From Isoetes taiwanensis (taxonomy: Eukaryota; Streptophyta; Lycopodiopsida; Isoetales; Isoetaceae), in contig JAJEKV010000112.1 of assembly GCA_021234155.1 (NCBI GenBank), forward strand, positions 310,001 through 374,000: 64,000 nucleotides of DNA. The letters run 5' to 3'. Shown here piece after piece: positions 47,067 to 58,095 of this stretch (within the stretch, counting starts at the first letter, position 1; every line of letters starts with the position of its first letter). The notes under the pieces were generated by a model that worked only from the letters and a program-made list of their open reading frames with translations, was not told the DNA's origin and searched no databases. Position numbers and translations under genes: made by a program.

Positions 47067-48426
47067 TTGCCACCTCATCGTGTCTAGTCATTAAATACAC
47101 TAAACTAAAAGTGTTTCCAGTCTAAGTTCTTGTCACCTCATTTGCTATGTCGTCTACGTCTGCATCTCACTGCCACATCAGGATCCTTGCAAGGAATAGA
47201 TTACTAATCCCATGGCTTTTACTAGCCACAATGGCTTTAGCTAAATTAGCCCAAAATTCATTTCAAAATTTGCTATGATTTAGCTAAACTCTATAAATTT
47301 TCCCTCTTCTTCTTTCGACGGTTTAATTAAACTGTCAAGATTTTCTTGGACAAACTTTCTTGAAGTGAGAGGATTCTTCGAAAAAGAAAAAATGATGGGT
47401 ATCCTAGCTGTGCAAAAGTAGTCATAGTTCTCGATGACCTTACTTGTTGTCGTAATATCCTTTATACCAAAGGGATATATGAAGCAGAATATCAAATTGT
47501 TCGTGGGTAGAAGAAATCACCATCTGAACGATGCTTAAAGTGTTGAAAAGCGGCAACTTTTTAGCACAATCAACACTTAATATTCGGTGGTAGCAAATAA
47601 TAAAGTATTTTTTGGATTCACAATAATCCTTTATGTAATTGGCTCAAAACTTGACCTTCTAATGTATTTTTGCATTTCCGACCTAATGAGACAGACGACA
47701 TTATATTTTATGAAGTCGTTTGTGAGATATAGGTTTTTTTGTTATAGATGCGAGAAATTATTTATTTAGATTTTTTACTATCAATTCTCTAGGGAATGAT
47801 ATGAAACTTGATCTCTATAGACGTTTTTGTATCACAAATTCAACGGAACAGATGACATCAAATTCTATGTGTAACTTGTTGTATACTAGTCTTTTTAGAA
47901 ATCATTTTTTGACCTCTTGCGATGAAAATACTCGAGGGATTTACTTGAGACTTGGTTTTTTTATGAGGTTTTGTAGTACGAATCTAATGGAAAAGTAATA
48001 TATGAGATAATTATCCAAAAGTCTACCACAACCTTGATCTAATTTTACATGATTGTGCTAAAAATATGCACAGGAAGAAACTGCAATTTAATAAGCATAA
48101 CGAGCCATAGATTGTTTTATTTGGTGAAGTAGATCGAATGCTATAAATGGAGGACTGCTACTATTACAAAGCATCGAGAGGAATCCTAGCCATTGATTAG
48201 TTTTAAGAGTCCTGATGGTCTGAATCTTCTCATAGTGTAGATGTATTTATGTGTTTAATATGTGCTTCGCCAAAAAGCGTACTCCAACAACAATTTTGCA
48301 CTCAGCAATAATACGAGCATGGATGAGCAAACCATAATATTTGAAGACAAAAAAATCAATCAGCTCATATGTATATAGCAATATTATAAAGCAAATTAAG
48401 CACAATTGGTCTGAATTGTAGTAGTC
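47067..48426. other. No gene recognised
   Basis: AT-rich DNA. Short open frames on both strands (for example 47,587-47,769 and 47,801-47,998) show no recognisable motif or splice-consistent context. Confidence 0.4.
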
Positions 48427-48881
48427 TAACACAAACCATTAGTATACAACTAACATTATTAAGACAAACCATTGCTTTTGACACATTTAAATTAAAATCC
48501 CCCTTAAACCCCCTTTGGTTTGGGTGCATATTCACACGGGGGGTTACTCCGGGCAACGAGAGCTGTCGGATGGGCATATTTGCCCTTTATTCCAAGATCT
48601 GGACCGTACATAACGATCCTCGTTTGTGGGGTATACATGTACAAATTTTTGCATACTGTATATTAAGGTTTACAAAATACTATAAGGTTTGAGAGAATGT
48701 ACTTAATGGTGTTAATTTTGTACATGTATTATAATTTTTTTGGGGCTCTCGCTGCCCTACGTAACCCCCCGTGTGAATATGCACCCAAACCAAAGGGGGT
48801 TTAAGGGGGATTTTAATTTAAATGTGTCAAAAGCAATGGTTTGTCTTAATAATGTTAGTTGTATACTAATGGTTTGTGTTA
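48427..48881. mobile_element. MITE with about 135-bp inverted arms and TA ends
   Basis: Left arm from 48,427 starts TAACACAAACCATTAGTATA. The right arm, ending at 48,881, is its inverse. The arms stay nearly identical to about 48,560 and 48,745, including CATATTCACACGGGGGGTTA. TA stands at both outer ends, as expected for Tc1/mariner-type (Stowaway-like) insertion. Total 455 bp, no coding sequence. Confidence 0.85.
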
Positions 48882-49124
48882 ACTAAAAATTTTTTTTGCC
48901 CCTTCGGGGCCTTAAGGATGGTGTAAGGGTGTAGATATAGACATTACCTAATATTTTAATGATGGAATACTCTAATGATGTATCATAGCCTCACAAATCT
49001 AACAAAGTAGAGGTGCTCAAATTATGGAAACGGAAACGGAAACATTGCATAGAATTAGACATATAATATTATAAATAGAATTTATTAATAATGAACAAAC
49101 AGTTAAATCCTCGTTGTTTTTTCT

Positions 49125-50051
49125 CTAAGTTGCGTACATCCATACATGCATATAGCTTTGGGTTAGGCAACCATTTATAATGGTAGAAAAGGCACAAGCT
49201 ATCCAGAAGTGCTGCGGACATTAAGAGAGTAGCAAAATAATTGGTACATCTTCCGGAAGGTTATACCAAAGTATTCTGCAAACATAAAAAATGGCGAAGT
49301 AACTCCATCAATTTTTGAAGTTACTACTGTACCGGTAGTGTCTCCCAGATGATTTCATCAGTCAAGCTCTCTTCATCAGCAGGCATTAAGGCCCTGCACA
49401 TCCTGCATCAGACAGCATTAGCATCTTTCTGAATTATATGTACATGACACGTGAAACCACCAATCACAAAACACCATTCCAGATTACCTTATTATAACTG
49501 GCCTGAAATTATCCACCAGGTTTGCTGCTTCTAAGATCAAGAGAGGAATAAAAACTATTTTCAAGCTTAAGATGGGAGTTCCAAAACCTAGACAAGTTTT
49601 TACAACTCATCAAACTGAACATGTCAGAGAAAATAAAAACCATAACAGCACAAAAATCAAGCAATAAAAAACAGCAGAACAGCACCAAATCAAGAAGTTG
49701 AGAATACGAGACAGTTCATTCCACGAAGTTGTTATATGACACCATTATGGGGCTAAAACATTGACAATGAAGTTCATGTTAGATTTTTTGCATAGATGTA
49801 CAACTTTTGATTAGGCGAAGGAATTACATGATAAACCAGAGAACTAATGGAACTTAAACCTCTCGCCTTCATTTTTCACAGTTCAGCATGATCACTACTG
49901 ACTGAGTCATCTTCTCCTGGAAATACCAATGATAACCTGGAAATACTTGACTGAAATTTAATCTACCTTGATTGCTGTCAAGAAAGGCGCAGAGCAGCAA
50001 CTCAAATGCAACCAGCAACGGAACTGCAATAACTGCATGACATGGAGCCCA
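49125..50051 (-). CDS. Transmembrane Fragile-X-F/TMEM185-like protein, 3' half
   Basis: Minus-strand exons: 49967-50051 (WAPCHAVIAVPLLVAFELLL), 49488-49565 (IVFIPLLILEAANLVDNFR), 49333-49402 (MCRALMPADEESLTDEIIW followed by ETLP) and 49125-49211 (HFWIACAFSTIIN, ending YAT and TAG). The last three exons join in phase with GT-AG sites. The run VDNFRMCRALMP...ETLPHFW is the hallmark of the plant transmembrane Fragile-X-F-associated family, multi-pass membrane proteins of unknown function. Oddities: five extra residues (PVIIR) between DNFR and MCRAL, an unresolved exon between 49,967 and 49,565, and a C-terminus that drifts from the family after HFW. The 5' part was not found; dispersed repeat R1 starts only about 250 bp upstream, so the gene may be truncated. 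Confidence 0.65.
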
Positions 50052-50298
50052 CTGAGAAAGAAAAAAACCAACATCCGACAATCCTCATACCGTGAACTTC
50101 AAGTCTTGCAGGATTATGGATCAAATAGGTCGAAGCTACTTAGATGAGTTGTTGGAGCTTCAACTGCAGAAATCAGAAGCAAAGGGAAGAAACCCGTTTT
50201 TCTTTATTTCGTTTATGCGGCCCCTGCCCTGCCCTGCCCTCCTGTAATCGTTAAAGCTGCCGGAACTGGAGCAAATAACTGCCCCGAATGGATGAGAA

Positions 50299-50630
50299 GC
50301 TGGTGCGGTTCTTCTGGAGACACTGCCGGATGCTGAAGGAATCCAATAAGTTCCCAACACAAACTTAACCCTAAAATGGGTTATCTCGAGGCTTGCATGT
50401 CGAGCACAATATGATACTACAAGAAAATACAATAATATAATAAAGAAATATATGACATATGGGTCTAAACCATTGGAATTAGGCATCAAAATTAGTTTAA
50501 GCGTATGCGCACTCTAGATATACTAATTAGTATACCTCGTCAAATACATCCATGAAATCATATAAAAACCTTAGGAAAAAACGTACAAAAATACAAAAGA
50601 AACCCCCTGTTATAATGCTACATATTCATA
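50299..50630. repeat. Dispersed repeat R1, copy 2
   Basis: Direct-orientation copy of 2,712-3,031 (see that entry). Unlike copy 1, it is not followed by repeat R2. It interrupts the DNA upstream of the TMEM185-like exons. Confidence 0.85.
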
Positions 50631-51814
50631 CCCCTTAGGTATACCCTACTGGAGACGATTTTTGCAAACTCATATCCATCTTTGATCTTAGCTATTCCAT
50701 CAATTTTCGGACACCCAAACTATATGAGCTCATGATACAGTGGAGTTCTGCAGAAGGTGAATACTTAGCTCAATAGCCTGATGGTTGATGTCAACAAGAC
50801 AAAAATTAAAGCAAACTTTTTCCATTTACTTTAGCTAGTGTTTTTTCAAAAAATGTTAGAAAGTTGTGAAACATCTAAGTTTAGCTATCAAATTATTCTA
50901 TCAATCCTTGCCATGCATCCTAACATCTAACCTTTTTAAACAAATGGAAATAATCTATCTTACGTTTTTTGAGATTATTTAGATACCCTTGGTCAAAGCA
51001 TATGTTTAACACAATTACATATTTCACCAATTACCCCTCTAGTATTTCCTTTTGCACGAAACCCCTTAACATCCAACTATCTTTTTCCATGCATTTTTCT
51101 AACACTGGAATGATGTATAGAAATCGCAGCTTGAGGATGCAATTGGCTAAATCCATTTGCATCTTCGTTAGGTGCATATATATTCTATCTAGATTTTGGG
51201 TTAGGCACATGCTTATTTTTTTCTATGCACAAAATCAGGCTTTGTAAACCGAATTAGCTTTGGACTTTCATATTTGAATTATTGTTATATTCTAGCACCC
51301 AAGAGCCTCTACATAATAATATGGCAACTTAATGGTATTTGTTTAATTTATAAATCTCGCCAAAGTCAATCTATAAATTTACAAAACATAAACATAAGGG
51401 TATCTCGTAGATTTTTCCAACTATAAGACCTCTTTGGAACCACAAAGAGCATAGACTGTGTTGTAAAAAACCATGTCCTATCTCCTATATTATGTTCTCA
51501 AATTGTGGGAAGGGCCAGATCTACCATATGCTTTTATATAGTTTAATATATGTATTCGTATGTACCGACGTCCATTTTGAGGGTGGAAATTGAGTTTCAA
51601 GCATTGAAAGTTTTGATGTTCCCAGGGTTTGGGGAACCTGGTGAAGAGGCCATGGCACGTTGCGGCGGTCACCATGATGAGCATAAAACCATCATAGCTT
51701 TGCCGAGAATTTGATCCAGACTTTCTGGATTTGAGTAGGATTTGTTTGCACCCTGTTGTTTTCATAGCAGCTTGGCCATACTTATAATTCTTTCAGCGAA
51801 AGCCCTTAGCTTGG
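50631..51814. other. No gene recognised
   Basis: AT-rich DNA without a supported gene. It may contain the upstream part of the gypsy relic that starts near 51,815, but no LTR or primer-binding site was seen. Confidence 0.35.
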
Positions 51815-54018
51815 ATGAATCAGACATTAGTGAGAGGGAGATATGCTTCTTATGTCTGTAAAAACATCGGAGAGCACCTATATTCACATTCCCTCTGGGC
51901 CGATGCCGTTGCCTTCACAACCGTGTTTCCCACAGCATGGTATGGGCTACACTCAAGATTCTTTTGGTCCCAAACATGTCAAGGAATTTCAATCTTCGCT
52001 CTCTTTTCCACCTCCTGTTCCTGTCTACAATATTAGTGATCTCAAACTGAATGAGGATGGCCACAAGGGATATTGCCAAATGACGCCCAACCACTTTATA
52101 CACAGGACATGCGGACATCCCCACGCACATGCCTTGCTCCTAGCCTTCGGCTGTGCCTCCTGGACCTGCTTATTCTTATGCCCCACCACTTTATACACAG
52201 GCTCCAATCCCGTCGTCAACTACTCACAATCTCAAACTTACCTATCCAATTTTTGGGAATGTGAAGGGGAAGCCCATCCTTGATCAAAGTGCTCAAGCAC
52301 ACATGGAAGAATTCGAAGCTCTGGCTATCTTGAATGGCCACTCCCAGCCACAGCTCAAGTTTCACATTTTCTCAACCACGCTGCGTGGCACCCCTCATCA
52401 ATGGCTCATGGCCAATAAAAGTCGTTGGAAATAGAACTGGCATGAAATGAATACCACCTTTCTGTCACATTATGGTACCACCGATGATGATCAACAACTT
52501 CTCAAGCAACGCAATGACCTTCAACAACAACCCACGGAGTCTGGCCGTAATTTTGCTGATCGTCTCCATATCTTGGTTAGCAAGCTCAAAGAATATCCCA
52601 CGCAGAGTCAGATCTTAGTTTGGTTTCTGCAGGGCCTTCCTCCCGCTATTCGTCTTATGACTAAATACATGCGCCCCAAGACGCTGGACCACGCTATCGA
52701 ACGGATCAATCATTCTGTCAATGTATCTTCATGTGATGTTTCTCTCACAGATCTCCCTTTCATTCCTCCCGTTATGGTTCCACAAAATACGGTTCAACCT
52801 CATCAATCTGCTCTACCACAACACAATCAAATTTGGTGCCACATTTGTAAGTATCAAGGCCATCTGGCCAATGAATGCAATTCTAACAATGGTCCTCCTC
52901 ATTGCAGACGTTGCAATATATGCAATCATGCTACTGAAGAATGCACACGCTCTCATCCCACACCTTTTCGACAAAAGATGCTCTTCCAAGTTCAGACGAT
53001 GCCTCAGCAATATCAACAGCCTCAGCAATATTCACAACAACAGCAATATCCACAATCTCAGCAACCTCAGCAATCAAGAGGTCAAAGCTCACGTGCTCCA
53101 ATCGCGCTCCTTTTGATCCCGTGAAAGCTCAATGTTATCATTGTCAGAAGTGGGGCCATATCACCACGGCGTGCCTGCAACTCCCTCAAGTTCAAGTCCA
53201 ACTTCCAGGCACTAACTAAACTACCTCAGTCCGTCTCACTGCTTATCAACTCTGGGTTGCTAATGGGAAACAAGGCCCTCGCCCCACGCTTAAGAAACCA
53301 CCTTGTGCGCCTCAATAGCAGTGCCCCCAATAAGCTCCTCATGCTGCCCTGGACTAACATGCTCAAGAAGAGATATATCAAGCTATCAATCCTTCGGTAC
53401 AACAATCCAACTGGGTAGGTCTGGTCTCACGCTCGCACGTGGGCACTCATCCTATGACGCTCATGCCTCATGACACATAACCTGCTTTTGCCGTTGATAC
53501 TGTCTCTCCTGAAGAACGTAAGATGGTCCATTTTGCCCTTGATTCCGACAAGCTCATGCCTCATGTTATGCCCAAAGTTCGTCAAAGCATTCTCAAGCTT
53601 ACGCAAGCTGCTGAAGGACGCCCGCTGGCCAATGTTCACGCTACCACATGCGCTCAACAGCGTCAGGATGCGCCCTCCACATCTAAGACCCCCTCACCCC
53701 CTCAGCCCTATCCCAATATAATATCGCTGCTGAAGTTGAACTCCTCAAAGAAGCTTCTGCCTCGATGCCACATGCACCCGCACCATTGGATCCTGTTGAT
53801 CCCTTAGCTCACGTGCCCTTGGAGCAGCAAGAAGAACTCGTCAAAATCAAAATTTCTCTCAGTCTCTCTACTATCTTAAAGTTGTCCTGCCCTCAGGAAA
53901 CAATTGCCACTACCCAATGTTCTTGTTGGCGCGGTAGCCACTTCCACACCCACGGTTCATGCAACTGTTGGGAATCAAGGTGGCCAAGAAGTCTCTGTTA
54001 GGCAGAGCTGTAATATGT
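51815..54018 (+). mobile_element. Ty3/gypsy-type gag relic with CCHC knuckles
   Basis: Open pieces in adjacent frames give a capsid-like region (AQAHMEEFEALAILNGHSQP near 52,290; FNGLP-like LVWFLQGLPPAIRLMTKYM near 52,620) and zinc knuckles. CHICKYQGHLANEC (about 52,838) and CYHCQKWGHITTAC (about 53,134) both fit C-x2-C-x4-H-x4-C. A Gln-rich stretch near 52,990-53,090 lies between. Stops after TNKSRWK-like sequence (52,434) and near 53,124 break the frame. A Pro/Thr-rich region of protease-proximal type follows to about 54,000. The element is cut off where the next LTR begins. Confidence 0.75.
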
Positions 54019-55554
54019 TGTGACGTTCCAACATAACATATGATCCGAATATGTATATTATACTGCCACGTCACACGCACATGTCACCCCGACAAGTACT
54101 TGAGAGCCGTAAAGAGTTGCACCTAGGGGGCAACCTCGTATGTTGCGCATGTATACTAAACATATGCAATTAAAACCCCCTTGCCAAGTGGCAATACCCC
54201 ATTTGGTCCCTTCTAACCTAGCCCTAAAAGTTCATGTATAAAGAACAAACAAGGGAGAAACCCTAAACTTTCCCTTTTTCGCATTTTGGGCTTCTCTGCG
54301 CCATTCCGGCCAAGGCAAGCTGCCATTACGCATTGTCAGGCGCCGTTAAGCCGCCTTTGCACATTAGATTCATCAAGGGCAGCTGTCTTCAGCAAGAACG
54401 AGGGCATGGACGCGATCCGGGGAGCTGGAGCAAGTCAAGGATCAGGTAACCTGCGATTCTATTGTGCAAAGCCGCCTCTTAGCCCGGCAATGAGTTAGGA
54501 TAGTATGTTAGATCAATTCTATCAGCCTTGTAGATCCTAAGATCATCAACCATAACTAAAGAACCTAACCATGTATGTTTAGGTAAGATAGATTAGATCC
54601 TATTCAGTATTTCAGTTCTTTGATGATGATGATGTTTCATTCTATGCTCTCCTGTGTATGTGAGAAGGGGGTAGACCCTGAAGCCTTCAGTAGCAGATGA
54701 TCCTAGATAACCTCATTAATTCCCAATTAATGCGGCTCGTGTACAAGAGCCCGCCTGGTTGTGGGTGGCGGGGCTAGACCGGTGGAATAAGGGGGACTTG
54801 TCCCATCACTGGTTGATCCCTCTAGTGTGTAAAGCCTATGGGGATCTAAGCTGGCTAGGCTTAATGGTTTGCCACTGCGTGTGTGGGCAAGACATGAGCT
54901 CGATACCTCTTGGGTGATGCGTCACCTTCGATGAGGTTCAAGTCGAATACGGGTAGTGGCCCTCTAGCCATCTGTGATGGGCATGCATGCCTCTGGAGGG
55001 GAGGAGACTCTCCTCCTGCCTCATCGGGACTAGGGAGATGCAACTCAGCAGTAGCCCCTTTGGCTACGCACCCGGCAGGCTACGGTCCAGTCCCAAGACT
55101 CTTCAACCTACTCTGCAAAGTGTGCACGAGAGGGGCGGATGGAGTGGACTACCCAACAGCCATGTTTCTATGCCAGCCCAATCTATTCTTATGAATTCGG
55201 TCTGCAATGACTTCTGGACGCCCAAGCCGTCAGTCCATACCTTGGAGTCCGAGCCATTGGGTAGGATCCCCCATGTGATGATGATGTTATTGATGTGCTA
55301 TTACATGTATGTTATGGTGTAGTCACCCTTTGAGGTGACTTGTTGATATATTGATGTCATGTAATGTTTACTCACGCTTTCGCAGCTAGGATGGTCCCAA
55401 GGGAAGACGGGGCAAATGACCCATCCATTCTTCCTCGTCGATCCATTGTCAAGAATTGGTGTCAGGTGGATGGCCCCTGTCAGTTTGGCTGCCAGGGGGG
55501 TGAACTCCGCCTTCTGATATGATGGGAGCATCGTAGAGGAAATAGGGGACGTCA
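54019..55554 (+). repeat. Putative 5' LTR, about 1.5 kb
   Basis: It starts TGTGACGTTCC, where the gag relic on the left stops, and ends GACGTCA four bases before a primer-binding site. TG...CA ends and the adjoining primer-binding site are the LTR signature. The start could equally be TGTTG three bases earlier. The partner LTR is outside the window, so the boundaries are not proved. Confidence 0.55.
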
Positions 55555-55558
55555 TAGC

Positions 55559-55569
55559 GGTATCAGAGC
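55559..55569 (+). other. Primer-binding site for initiator Met tRNA
   Basis: GGTATCAGAGC matches the complement of the 3' end of plant initiator tRNA-Met apart from the first T, which is C here. This is the commonest primer of plant gypsy and copia elements. It lies four bases after the putative LTR end. Confidence 0.8.
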
Positions 55570-55785
55570 ATGATCTTGGTAGACCAAGATTGGGCACTGA
55601 CCATTCCCTATTAGAACTAACAGTAGACTTCCAGCCTTGGGAATAGCAACACAAGCATGAACCTCAAAAAAATTGGAAAGATTTTTTTTTTTTCAATCTT
55701 TAGAGCAGTAAAGTAGAGTAATGCTAAGTTAGGAAGGATTATAGGAAAACCCTGAAAAATTATGGCCATTAGGAAGTGACCCCCC

Positions 55786-55844
55786 CACAGAGTGCGCCCT
55801 GGGCATTTCCAAAATTTTTGAGAATGATTCTCGCGCACTGTGTG
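55786..55844. promoter_or_regulatory. 59-bp near-palindrome, copy 1
   Basis: Arms CACAGAGTGCGC and GCGCACTGTGTG pair at 11 of 12 positions around a partly self-complementary centre. Copies 2, 3 and 4 (55,990, 57,576, 57,778) are each also exactly 59 bp. The conserved sequence continues a few bases further as GAGTGGT. Confidence 0.9.
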
Positions 55845-55989
55845 AGTGGTTGACCCATGTTGACCTAGCTAAATGTATAATTAGAGCCATCTGATAGTGC
55901 AGAGTAGCTTCAACCTTGAATTTGAGCTAGGAATGTATGTCCTAACACTAAGAAACTGTTTATAAAATGAAAGTTTGAGTCAAAAAGGT

Positions 55990-56048
55990 CACAGAGTGCG
56001 CCAGGAGCATTTCCAAAACTTTTGAGAATGGCTCTCGTGCACTGTGTG
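55990..56048. promoter_or_regulatory. 59-bp near-palindrome, copy 2
   Basis: Same structure as copy 1, starting 204 bp after it. The centre reads CCAAAACTTTTGAGAATGG. It lies 112 bp upstream of the TATA box of the H3-like gene. Confidence 0.9.
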
Positions 56049-56159
56049 AGTGGTAGGTACTTTTTGCCTAAAGGAACCCTATGTGTTAATCCAACAGACA
56101 TTAATGCTTTACAGAATGGTACGACATGAAATTGCAGCAAACTCTAGAATCTCCAGACC

Positions 56160-56168
56160 TATAAATAG
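56160..56168 (+). promoter_or_regulatory. TATA box of the H3-like gene
   Basis: TATAAATAG lies 112 bp before the ACG that occupies the start-codon position. Gene X has the same motif 113 bp before its ATG. Both leaders share AAGGCAATTTTT (56,226 and 58,031). Confidence 0.7.
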
Positions 56169-56271
56169 ACCTTTAGGGTTCTTCATTTTCACCTTCCTTC
56201 TCCAGCAAGCTGCTCTCCGTCCAAGAAGGCAATTTTTAGGCGCTCGGAAGGTGATCAACATATTTCAAAAC

Positions 56272-57423
56272 ACGGCCCGCACCAAACAAACTGCTCGAAT
56301 GGTTGTGTCAGACGATTACATCAGCGCTCAGGTTCTTGCAGTCCAACAGAAGGCCAGAGAGGCTCAGGAGCGAGCCAGACAAGAAGAGAACCTTGACATA
56401 GATCCTGATGCTGAGGAGGAGGATCAGCAACAGCAAGACGAGCAAGAACAACACCAAAACCCTGATGAGCAGGAAAATCCTGAAAATCAGGGCAATGAAG
56501 GAGGGGGAGAGGATGAGGAGGACGAACCACTGCCAGAGGAGCTGGCATGTAAGTTAAAGAAAATGGGAAAGAGGAAAGGAAAAGAGCGGCGAAGAGGAAG
56601 AGAATTGCCGAAAAGCTGGAGCGGAAAAGATTGAGGGAGAAGCGACAAAAATTGAAGGAGGACAAAGGAAAGGACCCCGAAGTGCCCAAGAAACCCCGGC
56701 GGAAAACAAAATCAACACCAACAAAAGGAGTGAGCATAAGGGGAAGCCCGACAGACCGCCGTCATCTTCATCAGACACCGAGTCGGATGAAGATGAGTCA
56801 AGGGTCCCCACCCAGTAGAAGGCTCAGGACCTTCAAACGTAGGTAATGAGGAGGAAGAGTCTGCAGCAGCACCCCCATACTCCAAGTGGTCGAAGCCGAC
56901 AATGGATCCAAAGAAGGGCAGACCGGCACGGGAGTCGTATGTACTCAAGCACGAGCGGGAGTACAAAAAGAAGCTAAAGGAGTACAACGAGTACATGAAG
57001 ATGTACAAGTACTCGAAATATTATGAAGCAAATAAGGTAACGTACGTGGAGGGAGGAAGGCCATCTAAGAAGAACACTTTGAAGCCGCCCCCGGAGAGAC
57101 CTGTACCTCCAAAGAAGCCGATAAAGAGAAAGGCGGACTCCTATTTTGCAAGAGCTGCTCGGGAGATCCGACATTTTCAGAGGACCTACGGACTGCTAAT
57201 ACCAAGAGCTGCCTTTGCAAGATTGACCCGCGAGATCCTGCAAGAATTCGACAAAACCAAGAGAGTAACAGATGATATGTTACTCGCATTGTAGGAGGCA
57301 GCAGAGCAAAAGCTAGTTCAACACTTCGAAGACTCACTAGCATGTGCTCTCCATGCAAAGAGAGTCACTTGTATACCTAGGGACATGAAGTTAGCTAGAT
57401 TTATAAAGAAGGAAGATTGTTAA
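56272..57423 (+). pseudogene. Histone H3-like protein with long charged linker, in a retrotransposon
   Basis: The N-terminus reads ARTKQTAR, identical to the first eight residues of histone H3 (with Lys4 and Arg8), but the preceding codon is ACG (56,272-56,274), not ATG. An acidic Glu/Gln-rich stretch follows to about 56,540, then a Lys/Arg-rich coiled stretch in a shifted frame (about 56,560-56,720), a Ser/Asp patch and a Lys/Tyr-rich stretch (56,902-57,050). The C-terminus is an H3-type histone fold: AREIRHFQRTYGLLIPRAAF (alpha-N and alpha-1), REILQEF, then [20 protein letters not shown] and KLARFIKK, ending TAA at 57,421. TAG at 57,292 replaces the Gln of the conserved ALQEA. Loop 1 has canonical H3 length, unlike most CenH3. 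Without breaks it would be about 380 residues against 135 for H3. Histone fold assignment is firm; function is unknown. Confidence 0.85.
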
Positions 57424-57575
57424 CATGATGTAATTACAAAACTTTTGTAAATATAAAAATATATTTTGATCAAGTTTAAAGTGCAAAAGTGTAAGTAACT
57501 AAGGTTGTAATAATGATATGTGCATTTGGAATTAGCTAATTTGGACAAAAAGTCAGTGTTTTTGACCCAACCCCT

Positions 57576-57634
57576 CATAGAGTGCGCCAGGAGCATTTCC
57601 AAAACTTTTGAGAATGGCTCTCGCGCAATGTGTG
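57576..57634. promoter_or_regulatory. 59-bp near-palindrome, copy 3
   Basis: Arms CATAGAGTGCGC and GCGCAATGTGTG; the centre is the same as in copy 2. It lies about 150 bp downstream of the H3-like stop. Confidence 0.9.
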
Positions 57635-57777
57635 AGTGATCGGCCACTGATCTATGCCCACACTTGCCCAAATGTAGAAAGTAAGGGCACAGACCACCTT
57701 AACTCGTCAAGATAAGTAGGTTCTATCCTTAGATTGTAAATTATGAGCCATCTAGGACCCAACAGGAGCCCACCCCT

Positions 57778-57836
57778 CACAGAGTGCACCAGGAGCATTT
57801 CCAAAACTTTTGAGAATGGCTCTCGCGCACTGTGTG
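57778..57836. promoter_or_regulatory. 59-bp near-palindrome, copy 4
   Basis: Arms CACAGAGTGCAC and GCGCACTGTGTG. It starts 202 bp after copy 3, almost the same spacing as copies 1 and 2. The intervening spacers are diverged in sequence, while the 59-bp units are conserved. Confidence 0.9.
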
Positions 57837-57982
57837 AGTGGTCAGACCAAATTAGATGAAATTTGTTGCAATAGGATCCTTAGGATATACTCTTTAACCT
57901 AGATTACCTATGAATTGCATAGCAGTACCTCAAGTGATAAATATCCCCAAACCCTAAAAATTCCTCAAATTAAGGTTTTCCA

Positions 57983-57991
57983 TATAAATAG
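57983..57991 (+). promoter_or_regulatory. TATA box of gene X
   Basis: TATAAATAG, identical to the motif before the H3-like gene and 113 bp before the ATG at 58,096. Confidence 0.7.
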
Positions 57992-58095
57992 GACCACAAC
58001 CCTCATTTGCACCCTACTCTATCACTCCTCAAGGCAATTTTTCAGCTCCCGAGGCGCTTCCAATTCTGTTTGATAACCCCAGCAGTATCAGCATT

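Noticed and set aside
56272-57423. Centromeric H3 (CenH3) as identity of the H3-like gene
   Set aside because: The tail is canonical H3 (ARTKQTAR), loop 1 is not lengthened, and the gene lies inside a retrotransposon; the long charged linker fits neither H3 nor CenH3.
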